NCBI GenBank assembly: GCA_934504345.1
Contig: CAKSVR010000003.1
Location: 1 to 64,000, forward strand
From: an uncultured Agathobaculum sp.
GTDB taxonomy: Bacteria > Bacillota > Clostridia > Oscillospirales > Butyricicoccaceae
DNA length: 64,000 bases
Reading direction: 5' to 3'
In this document: piece by piece, positions 16,938 to 25,341 of the stretch
How the letters are laid out: each line of letters begins with the position of its first letter
How positions within the stretch are numbered: position 1 is the stretch's first letter
Notes under the pieces: model-generated
What the model was told of the DNA's origin: nothing
Seen by the model: the letters and a program-made list of their open reading frames with translations, nothing else
Database searches by the model: none
Program-made: the position numbers and the translations under genes

Positions 16938-16995
16938 TAATTTGATGTATCTGTGGATTATGGTCAAGGTTTTCTGGATCTGAGGAGGTATTCCT

Positions 16996-17448
16996 ATGTT
17001 GACAACAGAAAAAAGTGCAGGAATGCTCGCGATTGTCGTATTTGCCGGGCTTTGGCTGGCGTTTATGCTCTGGGAGGACTGGGGACAGGCCGGAAAGACC
17101 GCCCGCGCCCGTGCCTCTGCGAAAGCCAACGGCTGGGAGCAGGACGAAATGCAGAACACCATCAGCCGCAGCGGCGCAGTCATCGCATACCGCGTGATGG
17201 AGGTTGGGCTGTTCGTCGTTATGATGGTGGACATCCTCGCATTTGACAAAAATGTGAGCGAATTTGCGATCTTGTGGTTCGTCTGCATGGTGTTCGAGGG
17301 TGTTTACCGGAATATCGTCACCTACCGCGCGGCACAGGGCGATGAGGAAGCGCCGCCGTCCAAAGGCCAGCTCGTGAAAGAGATCGTCAAGAGCGTGGTC
17401 GTTCCTGTGGTGATATTCGGCAATCTGTTGTGGAAGTTCTGGCGCTGA
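16996..17448 (+). CDS. Small membrane protein 3 of three paralogues
   Basis: 150 residues, four predicted helices (about 9-27, 68-85, 89-108, 128-147) and the shared motif 'QDEMQNTI....VIAYRVMEVG' near 50-74. Intact C-terminal helix ending 'NLLWKFWR', which parallels the lost tail of protein 2. AGGAGG ribosome site before the ATG. The stop is 2 bases before the XRE gene, so regulator and membrane protein are co-translated. Function unknown; candidates are a bacteriocin-immunity-like or envelope-stress role, both guesses. Confidence 0.75.
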   Translation: MLTTEKSAGMLAIVVFAGLWLAFMLWEDWGQAGKTARARASAKANGWEQDEMQNTISRSGAVIAYRVMEVGLFVVMMVDILAFDKNVSEFAILWFVCMVFEGVYRNIVTYRAAQGDEEAPPSKGQLVKEIVKSVVVPVVIFGNLLWKFWR

Positions 17449-17450
17449 GC

Positions 17451-17648
17451 ATGAAAAATAACATCAAAGAGCTCCGCAAAGCACGCGGTCTGCGGCAGGA
17501 GGACATGGCGAAGCTGCTCGGCGTGTCGCGGCAGACCATCGTGGCGATGGAGAACGACAAATACGACCCGACGCTCGAGCTGGCGATAAAGACCGCACGG
17601 CTGCTTGGGCAGCCGGTGGAGGGTATTTTCTTCTTAGAAGAAGCGTGA
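17451..17648 (+). CDS. Short XRE-family repressor of the membrane-protein operon
   Basis: 65 residues, almost only a helix-turn-helix: 'QEDMAKLLGVSRQTIVAMENDKYDP' spans about 20-44 with the recognition helix at 'SRQTIVAME'. The family usually acts as homodimeric DNA-binding repressor of the operon it sits in. It is the fourth gene of that operon, and the promoter carries a perfect palindrome (ATGTAAA/TTTACAT), consistent with autoregulation. No sensor domain is present, so the signal would have to come from a membrane partner or be passive. Confidence 0.85.
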   Translation: MKNNIKELRKARGLRQEDMAKLLGVSRQTIVAMENDKYDPTLELAIKTARLLGQPVEGIFFLEEA

Positions 17649-17654
17649 ATTGCC

Positions 17655-18352
17655 GATACGCAGCAGCCCATTTTCCTGCACGCTTTGTCTGGTGCATACG
17701 AGTTGCGTAAGCGATACGCCGTTTCCGGGCTGGGGATTTCGCGCTCTGTGGAGCGCGGGAACAGGCCGCACGCGCGGCGGGCGCAAAAAGGGAGGGACAC
17801 CTACGGTTTCCCTCCCTCTTTGAACTCCTGCCTTTCCCTCAACAGCCTCGCGAACGGGCCTTGCGGCCCTGCTTCATAAGTAATTCGCATATAGGAACGG
17901 TATCGGCTCACGTTTTCTGCGTTGTCGCGGCGTTATCGCGGCAGATTGCACTGGTTTTGCGTAAATACTGTCGCAGACCGTTAACGGCTTGAGCGTTGCC
18001 GGAAAAGGAATGGTCGGCGTTAAGCTGAGCCTACGAGCCGGTAACGGTACTGCCGTTCCTTTTTTCGGTCCCGAGCACAAATAGGAACGGCGTAGCCGTT
18101 CCGTGCACCGACTTAGGAACAAAGGGAAACGAGGAGATTCAAAAGAGGGGTGGAAACCGTAGGTGTCCATCCCTTTTTTGCGCTCGCGCCGCGTAGGCGC
18201 ACGTTCCCGCCGTCCGCAGACGGCGAAATCCCAGCCCGGCAACGGTGTATTGCTTCGCAACTCGTGTGCACCACAAAACGGCTGCCGAGGAAAAGGCTGC
18301 CGCCCGGCTGTGGCGCAGCGCTCACGCGCCTCGCGTGCACCGGAGAACGGAT
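17655..18352. repeat. R element, copy R3
   Basis: Complete copy between convergent genes, interior in the opposite orientation to R1/R2/R5. Left bounding hairpin: AGGGAGGGA (17789-17797), loop 17798-17808, TCCCTCCCT (17809-17817). Right: AGGGGTGGA (18146-18154), loop 18155-18165, TCCATCCCT (18166-18174) then T-run. Interior GGGCC-ttgc-GGCCC (17856-17869) replaces the GAGCC/GGCTC pair of R1 and R2. Left arm has one outer module and the CGCGCTC/GAGCGCG form of the arm hairpin; right arm has CGCCGTC/GACGGCG and two modules. Confidence 0.9.
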
Positions 18353-18661
18353 TCACAAATCAAAATCTGCACGAAAAAAGGACTTCCCGCAGGAAGTCCT
18401 TCAGTTTGTCAAAAAAGTCGGTGTTGAACCAATTTTATCATATCGCGCGGCAGCGCGCATTAAATAGAATTTGCCGTGCAAATTCATAAAAAGGCAGGGC
18501 GTGTACCTGCCTTTTTATACCCTGAGAGGGAGAAAGTTTCTATACAGGAACTTTCGGACGACTTTGGAACGGCCCACGGTCCGTTCCTGCTTGTCGGCGA
18601 AACCGTGGTTTCGCCGACAGCCTGAAGGACTTCCCGCAGGAAGTCCTTTTTTCAGAGCACA
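18353..18661. repeat. Hairpin-rich spacer with duplicated terminator-like stem
   Basis: No gene. Hairpins: AGGACTTCC-cgca-GGAAGTCCT at 18378-18400 with A-run upstream (terminator on minus strand, facing R3) and the same stem at 18625-18648 with T-run downstream (terminator on plus strand, facing the symporter's 3' end); AAGGCAGG/CCTGCCTTTTT at 18489-18517; GGAACGG/CCGTTCC at about 18567-18587; and TGTCGGCGAAACC-gt-GGTTTCGCCGACA at 18592-18619. Confidence 0.65.
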
Positions 18662-19987
18662 TTACCCAATGCCGCCGGGGATGATAAAGCTGAAGAACAC
18701 GACCAGCGCGGCGAGGAAGATATATACATACTTCGCCAGCGGCGCAAATGCACGGCTGAGCGGCTTGCTGCGGCCGTTCATCAGCTCGGCCTCCATCTTG
18801 TCGATGCCGAGCACCCAGTAGGCCATGACAGCGCCCAAAATCGCGCCGATAGGCACAACATAGATCGTAATAACGTCCATCAGCGTGCCCATGAGCGCAT
18901 CGCGCTCGATGAACAGGCCGACCGCCAGCGCCGCGCCGCACGCCAGCAGCACTGCCGCCTTGCGGTTCAGCTTCAGACGGGTCTGTGCGGCCTCGGAAAC
19001 CGCCTCGAGCATATTCGCCAGCGAGGTGATACCCGCGAACAGCACCGAAAGGAAGAAGAAGAACGCGAACAGACGGCCAAACGGCATCTGCTGGAACACA
19101 CGCGGCAGGGTGATGAACAGCAGCTTCGGGCCGGAGGCCGGGTCCAGACCGAACGAGAACACGCTCGGCAGGATGGCAAAGCCGGCCAGCATGGCCGCGC
19201 AGGTGTCGAGCACCGCCGTCATGCAGGACGAGTGAACGACATCCTCGTTCTTCGGCAGGTACGAGCCGTAAATGATCATGCCCGAGCCTGTAATGGACAG
19301 CGAGAAGAACGCCTGACCCATCGCCATGATCCATGTGCGCGGGTTGAACAGGTATTCCCACTGCGGCACGAGCAGGTATTTGTAGCCTTCGATGGCATTC
19401 GGCAGGAACGCCACGCGCGCTGCGATGATAACGAACAGGATGAAGAAGGTCGGCATCATCACCTTGTTGATCTTCTCAATGCCGCCCGAAATGCCAAAAA
19501 TGAGCACAGCGGCCGTGATGAGGATGACGATGATGTGCCACGGCACGCTGGAAAAGTCCGTGCTGCTCATTTCAGCAAAGAACGTTTCCGGCTCGGTGTT
19601 CATCAGCGAGCCGGTCAGTGCGCCGAATGTGCTTCGGAGCACCCAGCCGACGATGATGGCGTAGCCGATGGCGATGCCGAGCGAGCCGAGCAGCGGGATG
19701 GTGCCGAGCAGTGCGCCGCCCTTTCTGCCGCGCGACTTCATCGCGAATTCATACGAGCCGATCGGGCCCGTGCCGGTCATGCGGCCGAACGCGAACTCGC
19801 CGGACAGGCCGACATAGCCGAACAGCGCGATGAACAGCAGATAGGGGATCAAAAAAGCTGCGCCGCCGTACTGGCCGGTGCGGTAGGGGAACATCCAGAT
19901 GTTGCCCATGCCGACCGCTGAGCCGACAGCCGCCAGCACGAAGCCGAGCTTTGAGGTGAAAGTGCCGTTTCCGTTTTTCTGATGCAT
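18662..19987 (-). CDS. Sodium-dependent transporter, neurotransmitter:sodium symporter (NSS) family
   Basis: 441 residues, 11-12 predicted membrane helices, LeuT fold. Helix 1 carries the unwound-region signature 'AVGSAVGMGNIWMFP' (about 16-30) used for Na+ and substrate binding; 'SGGIEKINKVMMP' and 'ITGSGMIIYGSYLP' are further family motifs. Bacterial relatives import amino acids such as leucine, tryptophan or tyrosine with Na+; substrate cannot be told here. Monocistronic. The promoter region holds a perfect 12-bp palindrome just below the -10. Confidence 0.9.
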   Translation of the reverse strand: MHQKNGNGTFTSKLGFVLAAVGSAVGMGNIWMFPYRTGQYGGAAFLIPYLLFIALFGYVGLSGEFAFGRMTGTGPIGSYEFAMKSRGRKGGALLGTIPLLGSLGIAIGYAIIVGWVLRSTFGALTGSLMNTEPETFFAEMSSTDFSSVPWHIIVILITAAVLIFGISGGIEKINKVMMPTFFILFVIIAARVAFLPNAIEGYKYLLVPQWEYLFNPRTWIMAMGQAFFSLSITGSGMIIYGSYLPKNEDVVHSSCMTAVLDTCAAMLAGFAILPSVFSFGLDPASGPKLLFITLPRVFQQMPFGRLFAFFFFLSVLFAGITSLANMLEAVSEAAQTRLKLNRKAAVLLACGAALAVGLFIERDALMGTLMDVITIYVVPIGAILGAVMAYWVLGIDKMEAELMNGRSKPLSRAFAPLAKYVYIFLAALVVFFSFIIPGGIG

Positions 19988-20012
19988 AATTAAAAATCTC
20001 CGGTTTGTTTAC

Positions 20013-20030
20013 AAGTGTACACTTAGTATA
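20013..20030 (-). promoter_or_regulatory. -10 box and palindromic operator candidate for the NSS gene
   Basis: On the minus strand TATACT (20025-20030) is followed at once by AAGTGTACACTT (20013-20024), a perfect palindrome covering the expected start of transcription. Flanking bases extend the symmetry imperfectly. Confidence 0.5.
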
Positions 20031-20140
20031 ACACAAAATAAAGTAAAAAGCCACTTGCACTTTCAACAGGAAAAGCGGGAGCTTTTGACAGAAGTAACAA
20101 AACGCTCGTCGGAATTTAGGGAATTTTATCAGTTATTCTC

Positions 20141-20169
20141 TTGCGTTCAATGATTTGATATGGTATGAT
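20141..20169 (+). promoter_or_regulatory. Promoter for the ACT-hom-thrB-lysC genes
   Basis: TTGCGT (20141-20146), 17-base spacer, TATGAT (20164-20169). Confidence 0.55.
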
Positions 20170-20218
20170 AAATGAGCGTGAAAAAGACAAGTGTCTTTTT
20201 GAGGAGGACAAGCATCGC

Positions 20219-20659
20219 ATGGTAAAACCAAAGTATTACCTCGTGGAACGCACCCTTCTGCCGGAGGTATTTCAGCGCGTGATCGAGGCGAATGAAGCCA
20301 TCGCTTCGGGCAGGGCAGCCACGGCAAGCGAGGCGGCGAAGATCGCCGGACTGTCGCGCAGTGCGTATTATAAGTATAAGGACGGTGTGCGCCCATTCTT
20401 TGAGGCGACCACCGATCGGATCGTCACCTACCATTTCATGCTGCACGATCAGCCGGGTGTTCTGTCGAGCATCCTCGGACTGATGGCACGCTCGGGCGCG
20501 AACCTTTTGACGGTGAATCAGTCCATTCCGATGCGCGGGATGGCATCCGTCACGATTTCGGCCCGCACCGGCGAGATGAAATATTCTTCGGAGGAGCTCG
20601 TGCACCGCGCAGAAGCCATGGAAGGCGTGAGCAAAGTAGAAATTCTGGCATCTGAATGA
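20219..20659 (+). CDS. ACT domain protein, PheB-like (UPF0735)
   Basis: 146 residues: an N-terminal helix-turn-helix-like part ('ASEAAKIAGLSRSAYYKYKD', about 37-56) and a C-terminal ACT domain (about 70-145, 'HDQPGVLSSILGLMARSGANLL') that binds amino acids in relatives. Commonly sits directly before homoserine dehydrogenase in clostridia, as here, and is presumed to sense an aspartate-family or aromatic amino acid. ATG at 20219 with GAGGAGG upstream; earlier in-frame codons precede that site. Historically labelled chorismate-mutase-like PheB, without clear catalytic evidence. Confidence 0.85.
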   Translation: MVKPKYYLVERTLLPEVFQRVIEANEAIASGRAATASEAAKIAGLSRSAYYKYKDGVRPFFEATTDRIVTYHFMLHDQPGVLSSILGLMARSGANLLTVNQSIPMRGMASVTISARTGEMKYSSEELVHRAEAMEGVSKVEILASE

Positions 20660-20715
20660 CCGCCCGGCGGCATTAGCAGATACAGCCAATCCAACTGATG
20701 AAAGGAAATCAGCAT

Positions 20716-21927
20716 ATGATCAAAGTAGCAATCATGGGACACGGCACTGTCGGCTCGGGCGTATACGAGGTTTTCGACATGAATGCCGAAAAGATCGCCA
20801 GGACGGTAGGCGAGCCGGTCGAGGTCAAGTATGTGCTCGACCTGCGCGACTTTTCCTCTCTGCCGTACGGCAATAAATTTGTGACCGATTTCTCCGTCAT
20901 TGAGAACGACCCCGAAGTAACGGTCGTTGCCGAGGTCATGGGCGGCGTGGGCGCTGCTTATCAGTTCACCAAGCGCTGCCTCGAGGCCGGCAAGAGCGTC
21001 TGCACCTCCAACAAGGAGCTGGTCGCTACCAAGGGCGAGGAGCTGCTCAAGATCGCGGAGGAGCACGGTGTGAACTATATGTTCGAGGCCTCCGTCGGCG
21101 GCGGCATCCCGATCATCCGCCCGATGCTCCAGTGCCTCGCTGCCAACGAGTTCAACGAGATCTGCGGCATCCTGAACGGCACGACCAACTACATCCTCAC
21201 CCAGATGATCCACAACGGCGTTACCTTTGCGGATGCGCTGGGGCAGGCACAGCTCAACGGCTACGCGGAGAAGGATCCGACTGCCGACATCGAGGGCCAT
21301 GATGCCTGCCGCAAGATCTGCATCCTGTCCGACCTCGCTTACGGCGACAAGTTCGACCCGGATAAGGTTTCCTGCGAAGGCATCACCAAGATCACCCTCG
21401 AGGACGTAGCAAACGCCGACAAGCTGGGCTGCGTTATCAAGCTGCTGGGCCGTTCGGTCCGCTGCGAGGACGGCACCGCTTACGCTTATGTTGCGCCGCA
21501 CCTCATCCACAAGGAAAGCCCGCTGGCTGCTGTTGAGGATGTATTCAATGCCATCATGGTAGACGGCAACGCTACCGGCGAAGTCATGTTCTACGGCAAG
21601 GGTGCGGGCAAGCTGGCTACCGCCTCTGCTGTTGTTGCCGATATGCTCGACAGCATCGAGCACAAGGACAGCCGCCGCCGCATCTTCTGGGGAGATGGCT
21701 CGAAGAACCTGCTCCGTCCGCTGGATACCCTCCAGAGCGCATGGTACGTCCGCTTCAAGGGCGCACAGAAGGACATTGAGGAGCTGCTGCCGGTCGAGAG
21801 CCTGACCGAGCCTGCTGAGGGCGTATTTGTTGTCCAGACCCGCAAGCTGTCCACCGCAGAGATGGACGCCGCAGCAGAGAAGCTGAACGCACGCGGCGAA
21901 GTCCGCGCGGCAATGCGTATTCTGTAA
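20716..21927 (+). CDS. hom: Homoserine dehydrogenase
   Basis: Reduces aspartate semialdehyde to homoserine, the branch to threonine and methionine. 403 residues: NAD(P) site 'GHGTVGSGVYEVF' (8-20), catalytic region 'GTTNYILT' and 'QLNGYAEKDPTADIEGHDACRK', in line with Hom. The C-terminal part is about 30 residues shorter than in Hom proteins with a full ACT domain, so threonine feedback may run through a reduced ACT or the neighbouring ACT protein. ATG at 20716 with AAAGGA upstream. Followed 14 bp later by thrB. Confidence 0.95.
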   Translation: MIKVAIMGHGTVGSGVYEVFDMNAEKIARTVGEPVEVKYVLDLRDFSSLPYGNKFVTDFSVIENDPEVTVVAEVMGGVGAAYQFTKRCLEAGKSVCTSNKELVATKGEELLKIAEEHGVNYMFEASVGGGIPIIRPMLQCLAANEFNEICGILNGTTNYILTQMIHNGVTFADALGQAQLNGYAEKDPTADIEGHDACRKICILSDLAYGDKFDPDKVSCEGITKITLEDVANADKLGCVIKLLGRSVRCEDGTAYAYVAPHLIHKESPLAAVEDVFNAIMVDGNATGEVMFYGKGAGKLATASAVVADMLDSIEHKDSRRRIFWGDGSKNLLRPLDTLQSAWYVRFKGAQKDIEELLPVESLTEPAEGVFVVQTRKLSTAEMDAAAEKLNARGEVRAAMRIL

Positions 21928-21941
21928 AGGAGAGAAACACA

Positions 21942-22832
21942 ATGGTTCGTGTAACCGTTCCTGCTACGAGCGCCAACATGGGCTCGGGCTATGACAGCAT
22001 CGGCATTGCGCTCGAGCTGTACAACGTGATCGACCTCGCAGAGAACGATCATATCGATATTTCGGATAAAAACGGTCAGTACGTCCCGCAGGACGAGAGC
22101 AACCTGATCTATCAGTGTGCAAAGCGCGTTTACGACGAGTGCGGCAAGCCGCTTTCCGGCCTGACCATCGTCGAGGACTGCGCTATCCCGCAGACCCGCG
22201 GCCTTGGCTCGTCCTCGGCGTGCACCGTTGCGGGCATCATGGGCGCGAATATGCTGCTCGGTGAGCCGCTCGACCGCAATGCGGTCATCGACCTTGCAGC
22301 CACGATCGAGGGCCATCCGGATAACTCCACGCCCGCTATCCTCGGCGGCTTCTGCGTGGCGCTGCTCGAGGACGGCCATGTGCATCACGTTCGCGTGCCG
22401 GTACACGGCGCGATCGACTTCGTGGTATTCATCCCGGATTTCCAGCTGTCCACCGAAAAGGCGCGTGCGGCGCTGCCCAAGACCATCGCCCACCACGATG
22501 CCGTCTACAATCTGGCGCGTGCGGCGCTGCTTGCCGGCAGCCTGACCACCGGCAAGCTGGAAAACCTTGATGCGGCAACCGGCGACTGCCTGCACCAGCC
22601 CTACCGCTTCGGTCTGATCGAGAACGGTGAGGACATCGTGCGCGAGGCCAAGAAGCTGGGCGCACTCGGCACGTTCATTTCGGGCGCGGGCCCGTCCATC
22701 GTGGCTATCGTGTACAAGGGCGACCGCGATTACATCACCCGTGCACAGGAGATGTGCGAAAAGCACTATCCGCACTGGAAGGCTGTCCAGCTGCGCTGCG
22801 ATGAGGTCGGCGCGACCGCAAAACGACTGTAA
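21942..22832 (+). CDS. thrB: Homoserine kinase
   Basis: Phosphorylates homoserine for threonine synthesis. 296 residues, GHMP kinase family: N-terminal 'VPATSANMGSGYDSIGIAL', ATP loop 'RGLGSSSACTVAG' (about 85-97) and C-terminal 'SGAGPSIVAI' glycine-rich motif. AAAGGAGAG ribosome site 14 bp after hom. Between hom and lysC in an aspartate-family operon; threonine synthase is not in the window. Confidence 0.95.
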   Translation: MVRVTVPATSANMGSGYDSIGIALELYNVIDLAENDHIDISDKNGQYVPQDESNLIYQCAKRVYDECGKPLSGLTIVEDCAIPQTRGLGSSSACTVAGIMGANMLLGEPLDRNAVIDLAATIEGHPDNSTPAILGGFCVALLEDGHVHHVRVPVHGAIDFVVFIPDFQLSTEKARAALPKTIAHHDAVYNLARAALLAGSLTTGKLENLDAATGDCLHQPYRFGLIENGEDIVREAKKLGALGTFISGAGPSIVAIVYKGDRDYITRAQEMCEKHYPHWKAVQLRCDEVGATAKRL

Positions 22833-22884
22833 AGGGGACGGATACACCTCGTATCCGTATATATAAGGAGGAAACATAGTTAGT

Positions 22885-24093
22885 ATGAGTCTTATTGTGC
22901 AAAAGTTCGGCGGCACCTCGGTCGCCAACACCGAGCGACTGAAGAATGTTGCGGATATTGTTACCAAGACCGCGCAGGCAGGCAATCAGGTGGTTGTCGT
23001 TGTATCCGCGCAGGGCGATACCACGGACGACCTGATCGAAAAGGCCGCAGAGCTCAACGAGCGCCCGTCCAAGCGTGAGATGGACGTTCTGCTCAACACC
23101 GGCGAGATGATCTCCATGTCGCTGCTGGCCATGGCCATCCAGAAGCTGGGCTTCCCGGTCGTTTCCCTGACCGGCTGGCAGATCGGTCTGGAAACCAACA
23201 GCAATTACTCGGATGCCCGCATCAAGCGCATCGCGGGCGAGCGCCTCAAGGCAGAGCTGGACAACGGCCGCATCGTTATCGTAGCCGGTTTCCAGGGCAT
23301 CAACAAGATGGGCGACGTTACCACGCTCGGCCGCGGCGGCTCGGATACCACCGCAGTTGCTATCGCGGCAACGCTCGGCGCGGACCTGTGCCAGATCTAC
23401 ACCGACGTTGACGGCGTTTACACCGCTGACCCGCGCATCGTAAAGGATGCCAAGAAGCTGGATGCCATCACCTATGACGAGATGCTGGAGCTGGCATCGC
23501 TGGGCGCACAGGTGCTGCACAACCGTTCGGTTGAGATGGCAAAGAAGTACAATGTCGATCTTGAGGTCGTTTCGAGCTTTACCCGCAATCCGGGTACCAA
23601 AGTCAAGGAGGGTTCTAATATGGAAAAACTGCTGGTTTCGGGTGTTGCCCGTGATAATAACTGCGCGCGTGTAGCAATCATCAATCTGGACGATACGCCG
23701 GGCACTGCATTCAAGGTATTCTCGCTGATGGCGAAGCACAATGTCAACATCGACATCATCCTCCAGTCCGTCGGCCGCGATAACAAGAAGTCCATCTCGT
23801 TCACCATCCGTCAGGACGATGCAGAGCGCGTCGAGAAGATCCTGCGCGATGCTGCTGAGATGCTCGGCTACGAGGATATTTCCATCAACACCAAGGTCGC
23901 AAAGGTTTCCATCGTAGGTGCAGGCATGGCTTCCGCTACCGGCGTTGCTTCCAAGATGTTCGAGGCTCTGGCAAGCGCCGGCATCAACATCCGCATGATC
24001 TCCACCTCTGAGATCAAGATCTCCGTCCTCATCAACGAGGAGGACAGCGAGAAGGCAGTCAAGGCTATCCACGAGGAGTTCTTTAACGCTTAA
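22885..24093 (+). CDS. lysC: Aspartate kinase
   Basis: First step of the aspartate pathway (lysine, threonine, methionine). 402 residues: kinase domain with 'VQKFGGTSVANTERL' (4-18) and 'GRGGSDTTAVAIA', then two ACT domains (about 262-330 and 340-400) that form the amino-acid regulatory site. It is the single-chain class II type, with an internal ATG at Met-242 region that in Bacillus-type genes makes a separate beta subunit ('GSNMEKLLVSGV', with AAGGAGGG about 10 bases before it), so internal initiation is possible here too. Confidence 0.95.
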   Translation: MSLIVQKFGGTSVANTERLKNVADIVTKTAQAGNQVVVVVSAQGDTTDDLIEKAAELNERPSKREMDVLLNTGEMISMSLLAMAIQKLGFPVVSLTGWQIGLETNSNYSDARIKRIAGERLKAELDNGRIVIVAGFQGINKMGDVTTLGRGGSDTTAVAIAATLGADLCQIYTDVDGVYTADPRIVKDAKKLDAITYDEMLELASLGAQVLHNRSVEMAKKYNVDLEVVSSFTRNPGTKVKEGSNMEKLLVSGVARDNNCARVAIINLDDTPGTAFKVFSLMAKHNVNIDIILQSVGRDNKKSISFTIRQDDAERVEKILRDAAEMLGYEDISINTKVAKVSIVGAGMASATGVASKMFEALASAGINIRMISTSEIKISVLINEEDSEKAVKAIHEEFFNA

Positions 24094-24109
24094 CCGATAT
24101 GGTATATCA

Positions 24110-24143
24110 AAAAGTCCCGAAATGCACATTTCGGGACTTTTTT
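24110..24143 (+). terminator. Terminator after lysC
   Basis: AAAAAGTCCCGAAATG-cac-ATTTCGGGACTTTTTT-type stem; nearly symmetrical, could work in both directions. Confidence 0.9.
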
Positions 24144-24253
24144 ATAACCGGAAAGACAGCCGCAACCGCCGGTTGACAAAAAGAAACGGCAGGTTGGTGG
24201 CGCTTTTGCGGTATTTCAGGCAGACTGAAAGCACAGAAAGGCAGGTGGCAGAG

Positions 24254-25303
24254 ATGACAACAGGTGAGAAGATCGCGGCATTGCGGCGAGAGAACAGCAT
24301 GAGTCAGGAGGCGCTCGGCGAAAAGCTGGGACTGAGCCGTCAGGCGGTCAGCAAGTGGGAGGCCGATCAGGCGGTGCCCACGATGGATAACCTGATGGAG
24401 CTGAGCAAGCTGTTCGGCGTGTCGGTGGACACGCTGCTGCGGCCGGATGCAGAACTGACATCCCAGACAGAGAACACGGCGGACAAGCCCGAAGAGAGCA
24501 GACCGGCCGTGCCGCGCAAATGGAAGATCGCGGCCATCGCGGCGGCAGGACTGCTGTGCGTGAGCGTGGCGTGCAGCGCGGTCAGTCTGTGGCGCGTGAT
24601 CGTCATGCAGCAGCAGATCGACACGCTGCGGATGCAGAGCGGACCGAGCACGATTTACTATCCGGATAATACGAGCGCTGAGAACAGCGATTTAGCCGAC
24701 TGGTCGGAGAACGTGACCGTAGACCGGCAGAACACGGATAACCTTCTTGTGACGGTGAGCGCGGTTCCGCGCAGCATGATGGATGGCGAAACCGCAAAGT
24801 TCGTTGTCCGCAGCGGTGACCAGTCGTGGGAGTGCGATACAGAGTTCAATAACGGGTACAGCGGAAAACTGAGCGTGCCGTTTGTGGATACGTTTTCCGT
24901 CTATCTGACATTGGCAGGCACGAGCGGCGAAACACGCAATCTTTTGGTTGCATCTGAGTATGACTTGAAACAGCGATTCTCGCTGGAAGTAAGGTCGATG
25001 TGGGAGAACGGCAGCTTCAGCTTTAATGGCAAGACAACATCAGCCAGCGGCAATATCCAAACATATATTTATTGCGGCGATGATAGTGTGACACCAGTCA
25101 GTGGCCGCATACTACTGTATCAAAATGGCAGGCAAATCAAAGAGAAGCAGATGGAAAACTTAGATGCCGGGAGCGGTATTGGTGATGCCTATTATTACAC
25201 ACAGGTTGACTGGCGCAATCTGGAAGGCGGATTTGAGCAGTATCAGCTGAAAGCCGAGATTACCGACAATTACGGCAGAGTATACAGCAGTGAGTTTTTC
25301 TGA
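24254..25303 (+). CDS. XRE-type regulator fused to membrane helix and extracytoplasmic domain
   Basis: 349 residues: helix-turn-helix (about 6-62, 'MSQEALGEKLGLSRQAVSKWE'-type), a single membrane helix (about 91-117), then an extracytoplasmic part of about 230 residues with beta-rich character. The layout suggests a one-component membrane sensor that links an outside signal to DNA binding. Ligand and target genes are unknown. ATG at 24254; the 44 codons upstream in frame overlap the lysC terminator and are not coding. The last 300 bases are more A+T-rich than the first part. Confidence 0.8.
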   Translation: MTTGEKIAALRRENSMSQEALGEKLGLSRQAVSKWEADQAVPTMDNLMELSKLFGVSVDTLLRPDAELTSQTENTADKPEESRPAVPRKWKIAAIAAAGLLCVSVACSAVSLWRVIVMQQQIDTLRMQSGPSTIYYPDNTSAENSDLADWSENVTVDRQNTDNLLVTVSAVPRSMMDGETAKFVVRSGDQSWECDTEFNNGYSGKLSVPFVDTFSVYLTLAGTSGETRNLLVASEYDLKQRFSLEVRSMWENGSFSFNGKTTSASGNIQTYIYCGDDSVTPVSGRILLYQNGRQIKEKQMENLDAGSGIGDAYYYTQVDWRNLEGGFEQYQLKAEITDNYGRVYSSEFF

Positions 25304-25304
25304 T

Positions 25305-25341
25305 AACAAAAAAGACCGCTAAAGCGGTCTTTTTTGTTATT
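25305..25341. terminator. Bidirectional terminator between converging genes
   Basis: AACAAAAAAGACCGCT-aa-AGCGGTCTTTTTTGTT, serving the XRE sensor (plus) and comF (minus). Confidence 0.9.
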
